DNA from: Streptomyces sp. NBC_01294
Lineage (GTDB): Bacteria; Actinomycetota; Actinomycetes; Streptomycetales; Streptomycetaceae
Assembly: GCF_035917235.1 (NCBI RefSeq)
Contig: NZ_CP108423.1
Span: 496,001 to 560,000 of the forward strand
Reading direction: 5' to 3'
Length of the DNA: 64,000 bases
This document shows positions 16,971 through 27,200 of the stretch, one piece after another. A program made the translations under genes and the position numbers. Numbering within the stretch: position 1 is the stretch's first letter; the number at the start of each line of letters is the position of its first letter. Under the pieces are notes generated by a model. That model was not told where the DNA came from. It did not search any database and worked only from the letters and a program-made list of their open reading frames with translations.

Positions 16971-17837
16971 ATGTCCGGCAATCCCGCCACCACCCCGTAC
17001 GACAGACCCGACAGAGCCGACAGGGCCGACAGGGCCGACGGGCCCGGCACAGCCGGCGGACCTGACCGGCCCGACGGACCTGACGGACCCGACGGGCCCC
17101 GCAGGAGCGAGCGCCGCGCCGCGTCCGCCTCCGAGGCGGCCCGCGGCCCCGGCCGCCTCCTGGCGGGTCTCCTGCTCCTGGGGGCCGCCGGGCTGTCGGC
17201 CCTCGTCGTCCGCTCCGATGTCGCGGATCCGCCCTTCCAGGAACTGGACGAGCGCTGGCTGGTCTGGATGGGCGGTCCCCACGAGGGGCTCTACCGGGCC
17301 GCCGCCACGGCCCTGGACTGGTTCGGCGGCCCGGTCGGCGCGCTCGTGCCGCTCTCCCTGCTGATCCTGCTGCTCGTCCGCAGGCGCTGGGCTTCGGTCG
17401 GCTTCCTGCTCACCGTCTACTTCGGCGGCAACATGCTCGTCGTGCAGAGCCTCAAGCACCTGGTGGACCGCCCGCGCCCGGCCGACCCGCTGGTCCGCGT
17501 CGACCACGGCTCGTTCCCGTCCGGGCACGCGGCCACGGCGGCGCTCCTCGTCATCGTCGTCGGGGCGCTGCTGGTCCCGGCCGCCCGGCGGCGGGCGTGG
17601 TGGCTCGGGGGCGCGGTGTTCACGCTGGCCATGATGTGGAGCCGTACCTGGCTGCACGCGCACTGGATCAGCGACACGGCGGCCGGAGCCGCCGCGGGCG
17701 CGGGGGCGGGCCTGCTGGTGTGGTGGCTCTTCCACCCGGCGCTCGCCCGGGAACGCGTACGGACCCACGAACGCCGCGCCCACGACCGTCGGGGGGCGGC
17801 CGCGGGCGCCGGCGCGGCGGTGACCGACGGCGGATGA
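16971..17837 (+). CDS. PAP2-family lipid phosphatase
   Basis: 288 residues. A ~60-residue hydrophilic N-terminus with DR/DG repeats (RADRADRAD, GPDGPDGP) is followed by about six membrane helices. All three phosphatase signature motifs are intact: KHLVDRPRP, PSGHA and SRTWLHAHWISD, giving the acid and nucleophile histidines. It probably removes phosphate from isoprenoid or glycerolipid phosphates at the outer membrane face. A paralogue sits at 20669-21412 with the histidines changed. The gene ends just before a strong bidirectional terminator shared with lacI. Confidence 0.9.
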   Translation: MSGNPATTPYDRPDRADRADRADGPGTAGGPDRPDGPDGPDGPRRSERRAASASEAARGPGRLLAGLLLLGAAGLSALVVRSDVADPPFQELDERWLVWMGGPHEGLYRAAATALDWFGGPVGALVPLSLLILLLVRRRWASVGFLLTVYFGGNMLVVQSLKHLVDRPRPADPLVRVDHGSFPSGHAATAALLVIVVGALLVPAARRRAWWLGGAVFTLAMMWSRTWLHAHWISDTAAGAAAGAGAGLLVWWLFHPALARERVRTHERRAHDRRGAAAGAGAAVTDGG

Positions 17838-17855
17838 CGGCCGCGGTCCGAGCCG

Positions 17856-17896
17856 CCTGAGGGGCCGGGGGACGCTGTGTCCCCCGGCCCCTCAGG
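17856..17896. terminator. Bidirectional terminator between the PAP2 and lacI genes
   Basis: Perfect 18-bp inverted repeat (arm CCTGAGGGGCCGGGGGAC) with a 5-nt loop GCTGT, between two convergent stop codons. Its length and perfect pairing make it the clearest terminator of the window. Confidence 0.85.
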
Positions 17897-17914
17897 ACGC
17901 GTACTCGGCCGGTC

Positions 17915-18922
17915 TCAGGAGGACAGTCGCTGGACCAGGACGGCTTCCACGGCCTGCACCGGCGTCGCCGTCCCGGTCTCGATCAGCTCGTGCACGGCGT
18001 TGGCGATCCGCGCGGCCGACGGCATGTCCAGCCGGACCGTGGTGAGCGCGGGCTGCTGGAGGGCGGAGAGGACGAGGTCGTCGCAGCCGACGAGGGCGAC
18101 GTCGTCCGGTACGACGATGCCCTCGGCCCGAAGCGCGTGCAGCAGCAGCGCGGCGTACTCGTCGTTGTAGGTGAAGACGGCGTCCAGGCCCAGGCTCCGC
18201 CAGCGCCGGGCGAGCGCTGCCGCGGACTCGCGGGTGTAGGCCATCTCCACCGGGGTGACGGTCGCCATGTGCCGGGCCGCGACCGACTCGGCGCCCGCGA
18301 GGCGCGGCTCGGCGAGGGTGCCGAGGCCGCGCTCCTGGGGCATGACGACGCCGATCCTGGTCCGGCCGCGGGCGATAAGGTGCTCGGCCGCGGTGGCGCC
18401 GATGTGGGTGTGGTCGAAGCCGATGGTGTGCACGCCCTCGACGGGGTGGGTCGCGAAGGCCAGCAGGCCGCGCACGCCGGCGCGGCCCAGAACCTCGGCG
18501 GCCTGGGCGGTGAAGCGGTCGCCGTCCAGCGCGACGACGGCCGCGGGGCGCAGTTCGGCCCAGGCCCGGGCGGCGTCCACGGGGTCGGCGAAGCGGCCCG
18601 CGTGGAGCACGGCCGTGTAGCCGAACCGGTCGAGCTCGCTGTGCAGGTCGTCGACCCAGTCGCTGACGAGGCGGCCGACCGCGGAGATCGACGCGGGCAT
18701 CAGGACGAGGTTGCTGCGGCCGGCGCGCAGGGACCGGGCGGCGGCGTGCGGGACGTAGCCGAGTTGCCTGGCCGCGTCGAGCACCCGGGCGCGGGTGCTC
18801 GCGCTGACCCGGTGGCCCTGGGTGTCGTTCAGGACGAAGGACACCGTGGCGCGCGAGACCCCGGCGAGGCGGGCCACGTCGGCGCTGGTGATGGATGCGG
18901 GGACGTGTATGTCTTTGGCCAT
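17915..18922 (-). CDS. LacI-family transcriptional regulator
   Basis: 335 residues. N-terminal HTH: ITSADVARLAGVSRATVSFV (~residues 11-30), with the hinge/minor-groove segment YVPHAAARSLRAGRS (~56-70). The remainder is a periplasmic-binding-protein-like effector domain. An operator-like sequence lies about 60 nt upstream of its start, overlapping the end of the esterase gene, so autoregulation is likely. Similar palindromes precede the hydrolase at 15788 and the MFS gene at 22076, which suggests a local regulon of ester/glycoside-type hydrolases plus transporter. Effector unknown. Confidence 0.92.
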   Translation of the reverse strand: MAKDIHVPASITSADVARLAGVSRATVSFVLNDTQGHRVSASTRARVLDAARQLGYVPHAAARSLRAGRSNLVLMPASISAVGRLVSDWVDDLHSELDRFGYTAVLHAGRFADPVDAARAWAELRPAAVVALDGDRFTAQAAEVLGRAGVRGLLAFATHPVEGVHTIGFDHTHIGATAAEHLIARGRTRIGVVMPQERGLGTLAEPRLAGAESVAARHMATVTPVEMAYTRESAAALARRWRSLGLDAVFTYNDEYAALLLHALRAEGIVVPDDVALVGCDDLVLSALQQPALTTVRLDMPSAARIANAVHELIETGTATPVQAVEAVLVQRLSS

Positions 18923-18981
18923 GACGTCCCTCGACGCTCCTTCTGCTCGGGTTGCTGCTCGGTTGCTCCTTCCTTTTCAGG

Positions 18982-19000
18982 TTACACGAGTTAAATCAAG
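18982..19000. promoter_or_regulatory. LacI-type operator upstream of lacI
   Basis: TTACACGAGTTAAATCAAG shares TTACACG and the flank ATCAAG with the other two sites but is less symmetric (TTACACGAGTTAA). It lies 60-78 nt upstream of the lacI start codon and overlaps the stop codon of the upstream esterase gene. Confidence 0.5.
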
Positions 19001-20556
19001 GGAGCGGAGGCGTGCCCGGACGTGCGGGCGGGACCGTGCAGCAGCCGGGAGGCGCCGGCGAGGTCGTCGAGGGCCGTCACGACCGAGTCGAAGCGCATCG
19101 TGGTGCGCGACTGCGTGTCGTAGCGCCGCCACTGCGGCAGGTCCGGATGGTTCGGGTCGCCGGTGCGGACGAAGGCGATCCAGGCGCGGTGCATGGCGTA
19201 CGCGAGGCCGTCTCGGACGGCGGGACGGAGCCCGGCCAGGAAGGGCGCGTGCGCCCACTGGTCGAAGTTGTCGAAGACGAAGGGGAGTTCGAGGCAGTGC
19301 GCGGCGCCGAGCCGGCCCTCGTACGCGGGCGTGGGAAGGTCGAACTGGTAGGCCCACACCGGGCTGCCCGACTCGGCCCTGGCCTCGGCCAGCCGGACGG
19401 CCGGCACCCGGAAGAGCTCGTCCGTGATCAGGTCCATCAGGACGTCGGCGGGCCCGGCGCCGGGCCGGGCCCGCTCGTACGCCGCGTAGACACCGGCGGC
19501 GGCCGCGCTCCCGAACGTGTCCGCGATGCGGTCGGTCACCTGCTCCCGGGTCGCCGCGGCGTAGCCCTCGTCGAGGGCGAAGCCGAAGTTCGCCTCTTCC
19601 CGCGTCCAGCCGATCATGACGTCGATGCCGGCCGCCGCTCCGTCCAGCAGGGCCTGCGCCGGGTGGCTGCGGAGGGTGACCCCGTCGATCACGGGCAGGA
19701 AGGGCGTGGGCCAGTACCCCCACCGCATGGTCTGCGCGAACAGTCCGGCGCCCGCCCCGATCAGCTCCTGCCAGGGCAGCGCGCGCAGTTCCGCCAGGTC
19801 CTTGGCGCCCGCCAGCTCGAGAAAGGCGGCGGTGCGCTCCAGGTAGGCGTCCGGGTCGGGGAGGTCCAGGCCGAAGGGCGGACTCTGCAGGATCACCCGC
19901 CGGATCAGGCCCTGGGCCTGCGGATGTCCGGCGAGCGCGGCGGTGGAGACCGCGCCGCCCGACTGGCCGGCGACCGTGATGCGGTCCGGGTCGCCGCCGA
20001 GGGAGGCGATGTTCTCCTTCACCCAGCGCAGGGCGGCGAGCTGGTCGGTGAGCCAGTGGTTGCCACCCTCGTCGCCGTCGTCACCCTCGTCGGTGTACAG
20101 GTAACCCAGCGGCCCGATGCGGTAGTTGATGCTGACCACCACGAGGTCGCCGTCGCGCGCGAAGGTCTCGCCCGAGTAGCCGGGCAGCGAGCCGGAGCCC
20201 GACACGAAGCCTCCGCCGTGGATCCAGACGAGCACCGGGCGGCGGGCGCCGTCGGCGGCGGGCGTCCAGACGTTCAGGGTCAGGCAGTCCTCGTCGAAGG
20301 GGGGCGACCCGTGCCCGCCGAGCACGGGGTCGCCGCCTTCGCGGTACATCTGCGGGGCGCTCGGGCCGTCGGCGGTGGCGTCCCGCGTACCGCTCCACCC
20401 GGCGTGCGGCTGCGCGGGCCTCCAGCGCAGGTCACCGATCGGAGGCGCGGCGTAGGGCACGGCGCGGAAGACGGCCACGCCGCCCTCGCTCGCGCCGCGC
20501 AGGCGCCCTGCGGGGAGATCCACCACCGTCTGGTCCTGGCCTGGGGAGTGGGGCAT
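18991..20556 (-). CDS. Type B carboxylesterase/lipase family protein
   Basis: 521 residues from ATG 20556 (GGAAGGA about seven nt upstream), the usual length for this family. Motifs in order: RYAxP-like start (AVPYAAPPIGDLRW), EDCLTLNVW (~80-88), oxyanion hole VWIHGGGF, nucleophile elbow VAGQSGGA (~190), and a C-terminal His in the HxxE region (AAHCLELPF). No signal peptide, so intracellular. Directly upstream of lacI on the same strand; a good promoter is visible 49-78 nt upstream. It probably hydrolyses an ester in the compound sensed by the LacI protein. Confidence 0.9.
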   Translation of the reverse strand: MPHSPGQDQTVVDLPAGRLRGASEGGVAVFRAVPYAAPPIGDLRWRPAQPHAGWSGTRDATADGPSAPQMYREGGDPVLGGHGSPPFDEDCLTLNVWTPAADGARRPVLVWIHGGGFVSGSGSLPGYSGETFARDGDLVVVSINYRIGPLGYLYTDEGDDGDEGGNHWLTDQLAALRWVKENIASLGGDPDRITVAGQSGGAVSTAALAGHPQAQGLIRRVILQSPPFGLDLPDPDAYLERTAAFLELAGAKDLAELRALPWQELIGAGAGLFAQTMRWGYWPTPFLPVIDGVTLRSHPAQALLDGAAAGIDVMIGWTREEANFGFALDEGYAAATREQVTDRIADTFGSAAAAGVYAAYERARPGAGPADVLMDLITDELFRVPAVRLAEARAESGSPVWAYQFDLPTPAYEGRLGAAHCLELPFVFDNFDQWAHAPFLAGLRPAVRDGLAYAMHRAWIAFVRTGDPNHPDLPQWRRYDTQSRTTMRFDSVVTALDDLAGASRLLHGPARTSGHASAPLI

Positions 20557-20604
20557 GTGCCGTTCCTTCCTGCCTGCCGCGCACCGGATGCACGTCGACA
20601 CCTG

Positions 20605-20634
20605 AGATTATGGCGTGAAATTGTCGATCGTCAA
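20605..20634 (-). promoter_or_regulatory. Promoter of the carboxylesterase (and lacI) unit
   Basis: On the minus strand TTGACG (20634-20629), an 18-nt spacer and TAATCT (20610-20605). The -35 lies in a near-palindrome TTGACGATCGACAA that could also be a regulator site; it is different from the TTACACGTGTAA core. Confidence 0.6.
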
Positions 20635-20668
20635 CGCATCGCTATACGCGGACACTCGGGGCCGCACC

Positions 20669-21412
20669 TCACAGCCACAGGCTGTTCGAGGCCATGCGCT
20701 CCGACTCCGCCTCCAGCAACGGCGCGAAGACCCGCCACAGCACGAGGCAGGTTCCGACGCCGACGAGGGCGCCGGCGAGGGTGTCACTGAGCCACTGGGC
20801 GTGCAGCCAGGTCCGGCTCCCCATCATGGCGAGGACGTACGAGGCGCCGAACGCCCACCACCAGCGTCGCGCACGGGGCGGGAACACCACCACCGCAGCC
20901 ACGATCACGAGGGTCACCGCGCTGAACACCTGGCCGGAGGGGTACGAACCGTCGTTGACCAGGACCCACGGGTGCGGCGGGCGAGGGCGGTCGGCCAGCT
21001 GCTTGAGGGGCAGGAGCACGACGACGTTGGCGACGACGGTCGCCGCGAAGACGAACAGCCCCGAGCGCCAGCGTCCGTAGACGCAGAGGCAGCCGATCAG
21101 CAGGAGCGGCAGGATCATGCCGAGCGGGCCGCCGAGCCGGTCGAGAACGATGGTGAACCCGCCGAGTCCGTCGGATCCGCCGGACGCCGCGGCGGAGGAA
21201 TCGTTCACCGCGGCCGCCCAGCGGTCGTCGAGCCCCTGGAAGAAGGGCTGCGGGTCCAGCCGGAGCAGCAGTCCGACCAGCAGCGACAGGAGCAGGAGGC
21301 TGATCCCGAGGGCGAGCGCATGGCGCGGCGGAGCCGCCGGCAGGTGGTGCCGGGGCGGGAGGGCCGGGTGAGGCGGGCGTGGCGGCGGCACGAGGGAGGG
21401 TGAGGGGAACAT
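20669..21412 (-). CDS. PAP2-like membrane protein with both catalytic histidines replaced
   Basis: 247 residues from ATG 21412 (GAAAGG eight nt upstream); an open frame extending to 21934 runs through degenerate Pro-rich repeats. Six membrane helices and the three PAP2 motifs are recognisable, but the second reads YPSGQV instead of PSGH and the third SRTWLHAQWLSD instead of SRx5H. The DNA shows CAG codons at both places. KQLADRPRP is intact. The general-acid and nucleophile histidines are therefore both glutamine, so ordinary phosphatase activity is not expected. It could be a lipid-phosphate binding or regulatory relative of the intact paralogue 4 kb away. Confidence 0.8.
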   Translation of the reverse strand: MFPSPSLVPPPRPPHPALPPRHHLPAAPPRHALALGISLLLLSLLVGLLLRLDPQPFFQGLDDRWAAAVNDSSAAASGGSDGLGGFTIVLDRLGGPLGMILPLLLIGCLCVYGRWRSGLFVFAATVVANVVVLLPLKQLADRPRPPHPWVLVNDGSYPSGQVFSAVTLVIVAAVVVFPPRARRWWWAFGASYVLAMMGSRTWLHAQWLSDTLAGALVGVGTCLVLWRVFAPLLEAESERMASNSLWL

Positions 21413-22075
21413 GGCGGGCCTTTCACGGTCGTCTCCCCAGGCGGTGGGGCACGCGGAGAGCAGGCACGGGAGCGGGGAGCACTCGGGAACGGGGTAGGGC
21501 GGGGCACTCGGGAACGGGCGCGGCGAGGCACACGGGACCGAGGTGCGGTGGGGCACACGGGAACGGGGCGCGACGGGGAAGCGCACGGGAACGGGGGATG
21601 CCGGGGCACACGGAAGCAGGACGCGCCGGGGAGCGCAGGGGAGCGGGATGCGTCGGGGAGCGCACGGCCCGCAGAAGGAGCGACCGCCGCCACCGCCGGG
21701 GCAGGACGCCCTCCGGCGACGAGGTCGTCGCGGTGCGGCACGGAGTATTGCCGATGCGTGACGGCCGCCACAAGTGCAAGAGGGTTTTTCGACACATCGA
21801 CCCTGCACAGTGACCGTCAGACGGTGGTTACACGTCTTGCCCCACCGCAGCCGGCGTCGGTCACGATCTGCGCAACGACCCGGCTCAGGCTCTGGCGGAG
21901 CCCGGAAATGGGTGCTACACAGTCTCCAGCGCACTTGGTGACACGTGTAACAACATCAAGTAAATCCGCGTCAGGCCGCCGCACCTCCCGGTGACGACGC
22001 CGCCCGGCGTCCGCTCGCGGCGCGCCCCCTCCCCCACGCACGCCACCTCCCCGCTCCGTCCCCCGAGGAGTCGTC
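21413..22075. other. Long intergenic region with degenerate repeats and operator sites
   Basis: The 663-bp divergent region between the PAP2-like and MFS genes. From about 21440 to 21700 it consists of imperfect copies of a GGGGCACACGGGAACGGG-like element spaced irregularly at roughly 25-40 bp. From 21830 on it is less repetitive and holds a TTACACGT half site (21838-21845) and the fuller palindrome at 21938-21951. No gene is supported. Confidence 0.55.
21938..21951. promoter_or_regulatory. LacI-type operator upstream of the MFS transporter gene
   Basis: GTGACACGTGTAAC: the TTACACGTGTAA core with one mismatch (T to G in the left arm), flanked by CTTG and ATCAAG as at the 15676 site. It lies 125 nt before the MFS start; a TTGGTG hexamer overlapping it may be a -35, so binding would block the promoter. 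Confidence 0.65.
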
Positions 22076-23329
22076 ATGGCCACGCACGAAGTAGCCGATC
22101 CGACCGTCCCCCCGATTCCGGAACCCGCCCGCCAGCGTGGGCTCCTGCCCCTGCTGCTGGTCGCCAACTCCGCGTTGATGGCGGTCTACATGGGTGTCGG
22201 CTCCGTGCTGCTGCCCACGCAGATCGCCGCGATCGCCCCCGATGACAAGGTCGCCGTCCTGGGCCTGATCGGCGGCATCAGCGCGATCTTCGCCACCGCC
22301 TTCAATCCGATCGCCGGCGCCCTCTCCGACCGCAGCGGGCGCCGCAACCCCTGGATCCTGGGCGGCGCCCTGGCCTCGCTCGCCGGCCTGGCCTTCCTCG
22401 GCAACGTGACCACCGCGCTGCTCGTCGGCATCGGCTGGTGCCTGATCCAGGCCACCATGAACGTCTATCAGGCCGCGGTCACCGCGATCGTGCCCGACCG
22501 GGTCGCCGCCACCCGCCGCGGCACCGCGTCCGCGCTGGTGGGGCTCGGCCTGCCCATCGGCGGCACGGTCGGCGTGCTCGTCGCCTCCCAGACCGCGGAA
22601 CACCTGCGCACCGGCTACCTCGTCCTCGGTGCGATCGTCGCCGTGTCCGCGCTGCTGCTCACCGGCTTCTGCCGGGACATCCCGCGCACCGGGCCCGCCG
22701 CCGACGCGCCGGCCGCACCCAAGCGCGCCCAACTGGCCGCATTCCTCTCGGCGTTGGCCAACCACGACTTCCGGTGGGCCTTCATCGGCCGGGCCCTGAT
22801 GGTCCTCGGCTACTTCTCCGTCATCGGCTACCAGCTGTACATCCTCGGCGACCACATCGCGCTGCCCGCCGGACTCACCCCGCCCGCCGCGATGGCCGTG
22901 CTCACCCCGGTGTCGATGGTCGCGATGGCCGTCTCCACCGTGCTGGGCGGTCTGCTGTCCGACCGCTGGAACCGGCGCAAGGTGTTCGTCGGCGTATCGG
23001 CCGCCCTCGCCGGGCTCGTCATGGTGGTCCCCGTGGTCAGCCCGACCTGGACCGGCATGCTCGTCTTCAGCGCGCTCAACGGCCTCGCCTTCGGATGCTT
23101 CATGGCCGTCGACACCGCGCTCGTCACCCTCGTCCTCCCGCGGGCCGAGGACGCCGCCCGCGACATGGGCGTCCTCAACATCGCGAACGCGGGACCGCAG
23201 ATCATCGCCCCCTTCGTCGCCTCGGCCATCGTCACCGCGCTGGGCGGCTACACCCCGCTCTTCCTGGCCGGCGGTGTCCTCTCCCTGATCGGCGCGCTCG
23301 CCATCCTCCCGATCCGCAGCGTGCGCTGA
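22076..23329 (+). CDS. MFS transporter
   Basis: 417 residues with 12 predicted helices. The loop 2-3 motif is present as GALSDRSGRRNP (~residues 81-92) and its repeat in the second half as GGLLSDRWNRRK. Distantly like sugar/glycoside transporters of the GPH or general MFS group; substrate cannot be read. It lies downstream of a LacI-type operator and upstream of secreted hydrolases (SurE, carboxylesterase), so uptake of a product of those enzymes is plausible. No clear terminator before the next gene, 131 nt downstream. Confidence 0.9.
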   Translation: MATHEVADPTVPPIPEPARQRGLLPLLLVANSALMAVYMGVGSVLLPTQIAAIAPDDKVAVLGLIGGISAIFATAFNPIAGALSDRSGRRNPWILGGALASLAGLAFLGNVTTALLVGIGWCLIQATMNVYQAAVTAIVPDRVAATRRGTASALVGLGLPIGGTVGVLVASQTAEHLRTGYLVLGAIVAVSALLLTGFCRDIPRTGPAADAPAAPKRAQLAAFLSALANHDFRWAFIGRALMVLGYFSVIGYQLYILGDHIALPAGLTPPAAMAVLTPVSMVAMAVSTVLGGLLSDRWNRRKVFVGVSAALAGLVMVVPVVSPTWTGMLVFSALNGLAFGCFMAVDTALVTLVLPRAEDAARDMGVLNIANAGPQIIAPFVASAIVTALGGYTPLFLAGGVLSLIGALAILPIRSVR

Positions 23330-23460
23330 TCCCACTCCCCCGGGTCCGTCCCGCGGGACGGGCCCGGCCGGAACTCCGGCGGGCGCACGCCGAGGGTCGC
23401 GCGCCCGCCGGCTCACCACCCCACTCACCCTCATCTCCCTCCCCTCTGAAGGAGCACTCT

Positions 23461-24390
23461 GTGAGACGCAAGCGAGTTCTGCCGCTGGCCGCCCTGATGC
23501 TGTGCACGCCGGCCCTGGCCGGCACCGCACCGGCGGTCGCCTCGCCGCAGACCGCGCCCTCCGCGACGCCGGCGGCCGCGCCCGCCGGCCCGTTGCGGAT
23601 CCTGCTCACCAACGACGACGGATACAACGCGCCGGGCATCCGCAAGGCCTTCGAGCGGCTGACCGCCGCCGGACACGACGTCACGATCGTCGCCCCGCTC
23701 ACCAACCAGAGCGGCACCGGCACGAAGATGATGAACGCCCCCACGATCACGGTGAAGCACCCCGAGCCGAAGGTCTGGGCCGTCGACGGCACTCCGGGCG
23801 ACTCCGTCGCCTTCGGACTGTCCGAGGTCTTCGCCGGCGCCGCCCCCGACCTGGTCGTCTCCGGCACCAACTTCGGCCCGAACGTCGCCGGGCTCGCCAC
23901 CCACTCCGGTACGGTCGGCGGCGCCGTCACCGCGCTGGAGTCCGGCGTACCGGCCATCGCGCTGAGCACCGGCGGCCTGAGCGCGCCCGACCCGGTCACC
24001 ACGGTCAACGCCATGGGGCCCACGGTCGACTTCGCGGTCAAGCTGATCGACCGGCTGCGGGCGCGGGCCCGGTCCGGTCCGCTGCTGCCCAAGGGCGTCG
24101 GCCTGAACGTCAACCACCCGGTCGTCGGCGCGGACGGCACGGGCAAGGCCGCCGGGGTGGCCGCGACCTTCCAGGATCCGCAGAACTTCCTCGAACCGGA
24201 CTTCACCGACGCGGGCGACGGCACCTGGAAGATCACCGTGAAGGTGGACCTGCAGCCCGCCGCCAAGGGCGGTGACGTCGAAGCCGTGAGCGCCGGCCGG
24301 ATCGCCGTCAGCCCGATGAACCCGGACTGGAACACCGGCCCGGCGGACCACGCCGTGACCTCCGCCCTGCTCGCCGGGCTCCGCCCGTAG
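23461..24390 (+). CDS. surE: Secreted 5'/3'-nucleotidase SurE
   Basis: 309 residues from GTG 23461, behind GAAGGAG with 7-nt spacing; the frame open to 22438 lies over the MFS gene and is not real. A signal peptide (RRKRVLPLAALMLCTPALAGTAPAVA) precedes the SurE fold: metal-binding LTNDDG (~residue 47-52), GTPGDS, VVSGTN and SGTVGGA. The enzyme removes phosphate from nucleoside monophosphates. Most SurE proteins are cytoplasmic, so export is noteworthy and implies a nutritional role. A strong hairpin follows the stop. Confidence 0.9.
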   Translation: MRRKRVLPLAALMLCTPALAGTAPAVASPQTAPSATPAAAPAGPLRILLTNDDGYNAPGIRKAFERLTAAGHDVTIVAPLTNQSGTGTKMMNAPTITVKHPEPKVWAVDGTPGDSVAFGLSEVFAGAAPDLVVSGTNFGPNVAGLATHSGTVGGAVTALESGVPAIALSTGGLSAPDPVTTVNAMGPTVDFAVKLIDRLRARARSGPLLPKGVGLNVNHPVVGADGTGKAAGVAATFQDPQNFLEPDFTDAGDGTWKITVKVDLQPAAKGGDVEAVSAGRIAVSPMNPDWNTGPADHAVTSALLAGLRP

Positions 24391-24400
24391 GACCCGGGCA

Positions 24401-24459
24401 CCGGCCGGGGCGGGGCGGGGCGGCGCGGTGCACCGCGCCACCGCCCCGCCCCGGCCGGT
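24401..24459 (+). terminator. GC-rich hairpin after surE
   Basis: An extended, nearly complete inverted repeat centred on GCGCGGTGCACCGCGC (about 24423-24438), with outer arms CCGGCCGGGGCGGGG and CCCCGCCCCGGCCGG and a small internal mismatch. Position just after the stop suggests a transcription terminator. Confidence 0.6.
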
Positions 24460-24470
24460 CGGGACCGGGA

Positions 24471-24530
24471 ACGACCCGGCACGACCCGGCACGACCCGGC
24501 ACGACCCCGCACGAACCGGCACGACTCCAG
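24471..24530 (+). repeat. 10-bp tandem repeat in the leader of the carboxylesterase gene
   Basis: ACGACCCGGC three times exactly, followed by three variants (ACGACCCCGC, ACGAACCGGC, ACGACTCCAG), ending just before the GGAGG of the next gene. It lies in the 5' untranslated leader, so copy number could influence transcript structure or spacing. Confidence 0.8.
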
Positions 24531-24538
24531 GAGGACGG

Positions 24539-26272
<1,734 letters not shown>

Positions 26273-26283
26273 CGCCCCCGCGG

Positions 26284-26317
26284 GTGCCGGGCAGGCACAG
26301 GTGCTCCTGCCCGGCAC
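26284..26317 (+). terminator. Terminator after the secreted carboxylesterase gene
   Basis: GTGCCGGGCAGG, a 10-nt loop, then CCTGCCCGGCAC: a perfect 12-bp stem 11 nt after the stop. It is followed by four CACCGG repeats up to about 26341. Confidence 0.7.
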
Positions 26318-26353
26318 CGGCACCGGCACCGGCACCGGCACCCCGTCCCTCGG

Positions 26354-26974
26354 TCAGTACAGTTTGTTCACCCCGGTCCGGAGGATGTTCTTCCATGCCT
26401 GCACCGGCGGGTCGCCCCAGTAGCTCCACCAGTTGACCAGCGTGACGGTGTCCCCGTCACGGCCCACGCCCCACAGGTAGTTCATGTGGGGACGCTCCTG
26501 GGCATCGGCGTCGAAGGTGTACATGCCCTGGAGCGTGGCGCCCTCCTCCACGTCCACCGCACCGTGGTCATGGCCCGTCGCGGTCGTACCGGGCTCGTTC
26601 TGGCGGCGCGGGCAGTCGGCGAAGTTCAGCCGGGCCGCGTCCGCGAACGCGATGGCCTCTGCCTCGGTCGCGAAGACCACCACCTTCTGCTGGGCGGAGG
26701 CGGTCTCCGAGGTCGTGAAGTCCCGGTGCCAGACGTTCACCTCGGGAGGCTGTACCGACCAGTCGTCCAGGCATGCGTGCTCCTGGCCCCAGCCCCGCTG
26801 GACCGGAGCGGCGTACCACCCGATCCCGTCCCCGAGGCGGATGTCGGAGATGTACAGGGTCCCCGGCCTGGGCCGCCACTGCTCCGCGCCGCTCGCCGGC
26901 CCCGACGCCACGCCGGCCAGCAGCGCGGCCCCCGCCACGGCCGCCGATCCGCGTGTCCACGCGCGTACCCCCAT
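26354..26974 (-). CDS. Secreted protein of unknown function (PknH-C-like sensor domain suspected)
   Basis: 206 residues from ATG 26974, preceded by CAGGGGGAACGTG. A signal peptide (SAAVAGAALLAGVASGPASGA) leads to a ~175-residue domain with four cysteines (HACLDD and FADCPRR visible) and many tryptophans near the C-terminus (VNWWSYWGDPP). The pattern FATEAEAIAFADAARLNFADC resembles extracellular sensor domains related to PknH-C/LppH, but this is a weak impression. Convergent with the carboxylesterase gene across a hairpin. No partner suggests a function. Confidence 0.65.
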   Translation of the reverse strand: MGVRAWTRGSAAVAGAALLAGVASGPASGAEQWRPRPGTLYISDIRLGDGIGWYAAPVQRGWGQEHACLDDWSVQPPEVNVWHRDFTTSETASAQQKVVVFATEAEAIAFADAARLNFADCPRRQNEPGTTATGHDHGAVDVEEGATLQGMYTFDADAQERPHMNYLWGVGRDGDTVTLVNWWSYWGDPPVQAWKNILRTGVNKLY

Positions 26975-27200
26975 CACGTTCCCCCTGTGCGTCCCGGTGC
27001 CCCCGCCCCGACCGGGACGCGGATCCGCTCCAGCGTGCGACAACGCCGCCCCGCCCGCGGAGGCCCTTCGGACACAACGACCTGAATTCCCATCACACTG
27101 TCCGAAAACGACAAAGACCCCAACGGGGAACCTAGTGCTCACCGCCGACGTGACGGTGCTCGCCCTCGCGGTGACCCCGCGGTGACCCCGCGGCGCGGTC

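Noticed and set aside
21440..21700. Possible CRISPR-like array
   Set aside because: The repeats are degenerate, unevenly spaced and not separated by unique spacers of constant length; no cas genes are near.
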